NCBI GenBank assembly: GCA_034008185.1
Contig: CM067084.1
Coordinates: 7,521,385-7,585,384, forward strand
Source of the DNA: Gorsachius magnificus
Taxonomy: Eukaryota > Chordata > Aves > Pelecaniformes > Ardeidae
Length of the DNA: 64,000 nucleotides
Reading direction: 5' to 3'
The notes below the pieces were generated by a model that made no database searches, was not told the DNA's origin, and saw only the letters and a program-made list of their open reading frames with translations. Positions 60,011 to 64,000 of the stretch are shown in pieces (position 1 is the stretch's first letter; every line of letters starts with the position of its first letter). A program made the translations under genes and the position numbers.

Positions 60011-61516
60011 TTTACAAATGGTGTATATCTTGTGGACCCACAGCTTCTTTAGGTGGCTATAAGCACATAACTCCCTGAGCATGGGGTTTAGGACCGCTGA
60101 TGGAGGTAGATGTGCCTCTCTCTTGCTCCCCCAGGCCCAAGCAAGTGGGAATAAAACTTGACCTGGAAAGACAGCGGGGATTCCTTTCCTCTCATCTCCT
60201 GTGCTTGCATATTCATCGGGGAGGAGGTAGTTGGACTCATTTCTATGAATAGGCTCTCCCCATTCCAGAGGCAGAGGTGAAATACGCTAAGTGAGAGCAG
60301 GATCCAGAGGTGGGTGATCCTGCTCTGCATCTCTACAGACCACGTACAACTGCCTCAAAGCGAGGAAAATGTCGCAACTTATGTTTATTTGCTGGGCTGC
60401 CCCGTTCCGTTGCGCAGGGTTACCCCTCGCCATTCTTGCATGCAAGCGCTGCAATTAACTGGCATGCTGCTAGAAATGGGGATTTCTCTTCAAACAGAGG
60501 AGGGGAGGGTTCTGACTTTCAATATATTTCTAATCGCCCACAATCCTACAAAGTTGACTGAAGTGGTTGTAGGGTTTAGCAGCCTTTCATCCTGTAATTA
60601 CATGTTGTGTCTCAAGAATTACATTAAAGCCAGGGATGGAAGCTTCTCAGAAGGCTTAGTAAATATCTGAAATGTGTAAGACTCTATTCAGAAAAAATCT
60701 GCCTGGAAAGCTCATAAGAAAAGGCTTTCCTGAAAGATTTTCTATACTTCCTACTTGAAGACAGGCTGGAAATCTGAGGAGAGTCTTTCTGTTCCAGCAA
60801 AATTGGGTAGGTGCCAGGGTTTTAGGAGGCTGAGGGGAGGAAAATTTTCTTCAGAAATTCAGGTTCATCTTGAGTTTTCGGAAGAACTTAGGATTCACTT
60901 TTGTTTTGTCTGAACAAATTTCTTCACTTTTATTTTGTCTAAACCCTCTGGCTGAAGTACAGCATGGGCTTGGCTTGCCTGAGAAGTCACATTGAATTAA
61001 CAGGTCTATTCACAAAGCGTAAGTTGAAGCCTGTTTGTAAATCTCTGGGAGAGCTAATCTGCCCTGGGCACCTCCTGCCAGGCACATGGGAACCTCTTCT
61101 GCCCTGTGCAGCAAACCAGCTCAGCCCACGTTATTTGAGATGTGCCTGCACTGGCCTTAACCCAAGTCCGAAGCCGAGCTGTACTTCCAGGATGATCTTT
61201 GGTCCAGGAACATCAGTCAAGATGAAGTTATTTTGATGTCAGGTTTTTCGTTTTCCAGAAGAACAGACTTCATTTCTCCCTGCTCATGTTATTTAAGGCA
61301 ACTGCAGCTCAGTTTTTAAGGTACTGAGGTAGCCTTCATAACCGATAACCACTTAACAGCTTGGGAGCTGTGATCTGAAATAATTGGCTAGTTCTTGAAT
61401 GGGACACCACCTGAAAATCTTAAGCAGAAATTGTGGCATGAAAGGCAAAGCACACGGTAAATCTTTTACCAGGTTTTCATCTCTGGAGAGGAATACAAAC
61501 GTATAGAGAGGTGGGC

Positions 61517-61546
61517 ACAATGTGCATGGGTACAATGTGCATGGGT
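61517..61546 (+). repeat. 15-bp tandem duplication, two copies
   Basis: ACAATGTGCATGGGT occurs twice head to tail with no difference, suggesting a recent slippage event. Confidence 0.93.
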
Positions 61547-62424
61547 ACCTGTGGTACAGAGCAAGGCTCCCCCAGAGGAGTGGATGTGCAGCTACATGTG
61601 CAATTTGAGTACCTAAATAAATAGACACATGAGCATGTGGTGTTCCAGGCACAAGCAAAACGATCAGGTTGAGTTGTGGGTAATGCTCAAAGATCTTTTA
61701 AGTGCAAAATTTAAGAAGCTGAAAAAGAAAATGGGAACTTAGTTGCAGACACTTTCTAAACCAGCCATTTTGTCCCAGCCAAACTTTGGAGCTAACTTTT
61801 CAGTAGCAAGAAATGTAGGTTAAGGATGTACAATGCAGGTGAGCTCAGAACGGTGACATTTTTCCACAGAAAAGGGTGCCATGGCCACACAAGGGTAAGT
61901 GTGAACAGGACATCTCCCAGAAGCTCCAGCCCGCGTTACTTTTGGACTTTGAGACCAGGAAACCAGAGGGACCAACCACACTCGCTCAGAGGCACCCAAT
62001 GCTTCGAATGCAGCCCTACAAACGAAAGACACGCCTGCCCCCACCCCAAAAAAGCGGCATCATTAAGACAGTGGCAAAAACATCATTTGCAAGAAAAAAG
62101 GTACCAGCTGTCAGATTTTAGGTTGGCTTCAACGTGACTGTGGTGTAAATGACACACAAAATGGTTTCTACCATCGATTCACTGTCACCCTTCTCCAAAA
62201 GAGGGATGGGTGGTGCATTTTTCAGGTGCCTGGCTTGAAGTAAGGCCAAATATTTTTTTATTTTGTTTTGTTTTCAATTTCCTAAATGCTTCTTGTCTTG
62301 AAACCAGTCCCTGCTAAGGTGTCTCATGTCTGATGGCCATAGCCAAGGCTCTTTTGGTAGAGTAGCTCTGTCCTATATTGTGCTACCAAGAATAAACATT
62401 GTATGAGCATAAGTGCCAAAAGAG

Positions 62425-62442
62425 AAAAAAAAAAAAAAAAAA
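62425..62442 (+). repeat. poly(A) run, 18 nt
   Basis: Eighteen consecutive A residues followed by a T/C-rich stretch. No retroposed body is recognised upstream. Confidence 0.88.
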
Positions 62443-62762
62443 TCCCTCCCTTTCGTTTTTTTTTCTTTCCTTGCAAGGCCAAACATGCTGTCTTTGGACA
62501 GATTTCAATCCTGCTTTAATTCATTAAAAAAGTGAAACAAAATCACCATTTACATCCTTGACAGCTGGCAGGTTTTATGCGTTCTTACTGCTCCTGCCAA
62601 GTCAAAAAAAGTTTTCATTCAGCTCTGTCATGGATCTTTGGAGTGCTGGAAGTGTGAGAGATGTCAAAATGTACTCATAACAATGACATACAGTACCTGA
62701 AGGCAGGAACGTATTATGCTAATGTGCTGGTGTAAAGGAAGTTACAATTCTCCTTTTTACTT

Positions 62763-62774
62763 AAAAAAAAAAAA
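62763..62774 (+). repeat. poly(A) run, 12 nt
   Basis: Twelve A residues followed by AAAC/CCCC-rich low-complexity sequence. Confidence 0.82.
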
Positions 62775-62922
62775 GCAAACCAACAAACCCTCCCCCACAC
62801 ACCCCGACAACATCAGAACACATACCAGTCCCGAAAGAGGGAGCATTTTGCTTTCTACAAAGCTGTCTGACACGTTCCAAGAGCTTTCTGTTCATCAGCT
62901 TGCATTCCAGCATAGTCTGTGA

Positions 62923-63027
62923 GCCGAGGCTGGCCGCCCGGTTCAGGTGCTGGGAAGGGCTTGCCGAAGGGTGATGGGCAGACCCCGCTGCCGACCCAGC
63001 GACGTGGAGGGGGACGCTCTTCCCCGC
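62923..63027. other. CpG cluster, about 10 CpG in 105 bp
   Basis: About ten CpG dinucleotides lie in roughly 105 G+C-rich bases within CpG-poor DNA. It overlaps a 94-codon plus-strand open frame (62919-63203) rich in glycine, proline and arginine, a composition that follows from the base content. It is too short to call a promoter island, and no TATA box or known exon is seen beside it. Confidence 0.55.
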
Positions 63028-64000
63028 TGGGTGTCAGGGCCCTGGGAAGGAATGGGTTGCACTCCTATGTGATTATATTTGCAATATGCCGCACAACAGG
63101 GCACGGAACGGATAAACAGTGCCTTGCAACTACTTCAGTAGAAATAAGGAACAGAAACTGTCTCCAACTTACATTTTCTGCAGCTCTCCCATGGCCCTGG
63201 TAGGACAACAACATAAAGAGAAACCCCTTCCAAATAAAAAGCGAACACTCACGCAGCAGAGCTGAGGCATGATGCAAACTCCCAACATTTTGTGCCACAA
63301 CGCACGTAGACCACAGCCTAGATCCCATTGCACAGAATATATAACTTGCAGGCACACAATCCAGTCCTATGCATCCAAGCTGTACACAGGCAATGTAATT
63401 CTTTGCCAGAAAGGGGTTGTGCAGAAAAGTTTGGCAGCTGTTTGAACTCTGTGCCATTAGGTAAAGTTATCTAGATTGCAGCCCAATGAAATCTCAGTTG
63501 CCACTTGAGTTTTGATGGCAACAAAGATAAATTTGAAATTGGACCTGCTGAGCTTGCATTTCCTTGTCTTGTTGCCCACCCCAAGGAAATGCAAATGGAA
63601 GTTAAATCCACCTAAGCACAAGTGTAAGAGGCAAAACTTTCCACTTCCACCCTGCACAGCTGTTTACATTAGAGAGAAACACTTTTGGGGAAAAAAAAAA
63701 AAAAGAGAAGAACCCCGTGGTATAATTACAACCCACGAGCACACCACTGCTGTCATTTCCAGAGGCGTTTGGGAGGGAGCTCTCGCAGCTTTCAGAACTG
63801 AAGTCTCGCTCAGGAAGGACAGATGCCAGATCATTATTCTTGGCTTTAAGATGGAAAATAGCTTATGGGCATAAGATGCTATTTACTGCCTACAGTACAT
63901 TTCAAAGAACAGCTATCTTGTCAATCATACACTCTTTGTATGGCTTGACTAGGTCATTTTAATTTTGCTGTGGTTAGTTATTTTAAAATTGGTGTTATTC
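63028..64000. other. single-copy non-coding sequence to window end
   Basis: No gene is recognised. A 130-codon minus-strand frame (63065-63457) and a 120-codon plus-strand frame (63512-63874) show no domain. A 14-A run is at 63691-63704. Confidence 0.55.
63691..63704 (+). repeat. poly(A) run, 14 nt
   Basis: Fourteen consecutive A residues inside one of the terminal open frames, giving its lysine run. Confidence 0.85.

Larger units (their letters stand above)
60011..62922. other. single-copy non-coding sequence
   Basis: No gene or RNA gene is supported. Overlapping open frames up to 118 codons (60314-60670 plus) show no domain. It contains a 15-bp tandem duplication (61517-61546) and poly(A) runs (62425-62442, 62763-62774). 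Confidence 0.55.

Noticed and set aside
1..64000. CRISPR arrays, operons, insertion sequences, prophage, rRNA
   Set aside because: No direct-repeat/spacer arrays, Shine-Dalgarno-led gene strings, rRNA-like conserved words or phage genes were seen. CR1 repeats and composition point to a vertebrate genome.

Overview
The window looks like nuclear DNA of a vertebrate, most likely a bird. The best evidence is three CR1 (chicken repeat 1) LINE copies. Two of them keep the typical CR1 3' end, where the 8-bp word ATTCTATG is repeated. Other interspersed repeats are scarce, and no mammalian-type SINE or L1 is recognisable. Base composition is moderately AT-rich and CpG-depleted, with long single-copy stretches broken by short poly(A)/poly(T) runs. 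Nothing bacterial, viral, plasmid or organellar was recognised.

I could not support a single protein-coding gene or coding exon. The longest open frames (157 codons at 19965-20438 minus, 135 codons at 43331-43738 plus, 130 codons at 63065-63457 minus) have no recognisable domain. They are about the size expected by chance in 128 kb of two-strand sequence. The window is therefore read as intergenic or deep intronic DNA. Short exons, UTRs and lncRNA exons cannot be excluded from sequence alone.

Layout. 1-8.6 kb is single-copy, with a CpG-poor G+C-rich patch at 4.64-5.13 kb. 8.64-10.5 kb is one long, old CR1 on the minus strand. It holds remnants of both CR1 ORFs (ORF1 SGNH/GDSL esterase block, ORF2 endonuclease end, reverse transcriptase end) joined across internal deletions. 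10.5-57 kb is a long single-copy stretch. It contains small tandem repeats (23.9, 26.4, 56.4 kb), a minus-strand G-quadruplex motif (32.2 kb), an AT-rich stretch with clustered homeodomain-type TAATTA words (37.3-37.8 kb), a strong CTCF-like word (38.33 kb) and an RE1/NRSF-like word (48.43 kb). 57-64 kb changes character: two CpG clusters (57.33-57.52 and 62.92-63.03 kb), a G-rich patch (59.58 kb) and two young-looking, 5'-truncated CR1 3' ends (58.47 and 59.76 kb), one with a clean internal deletion.

No operon-like or multi-gene system is present, and I found no convincing undescribed biological system. The most useful observations are the composite CR1 relic, the candidate CTCF and REST sites, the G-quadruplex motif, the 14-bp minisatellite and the CpG clusters.
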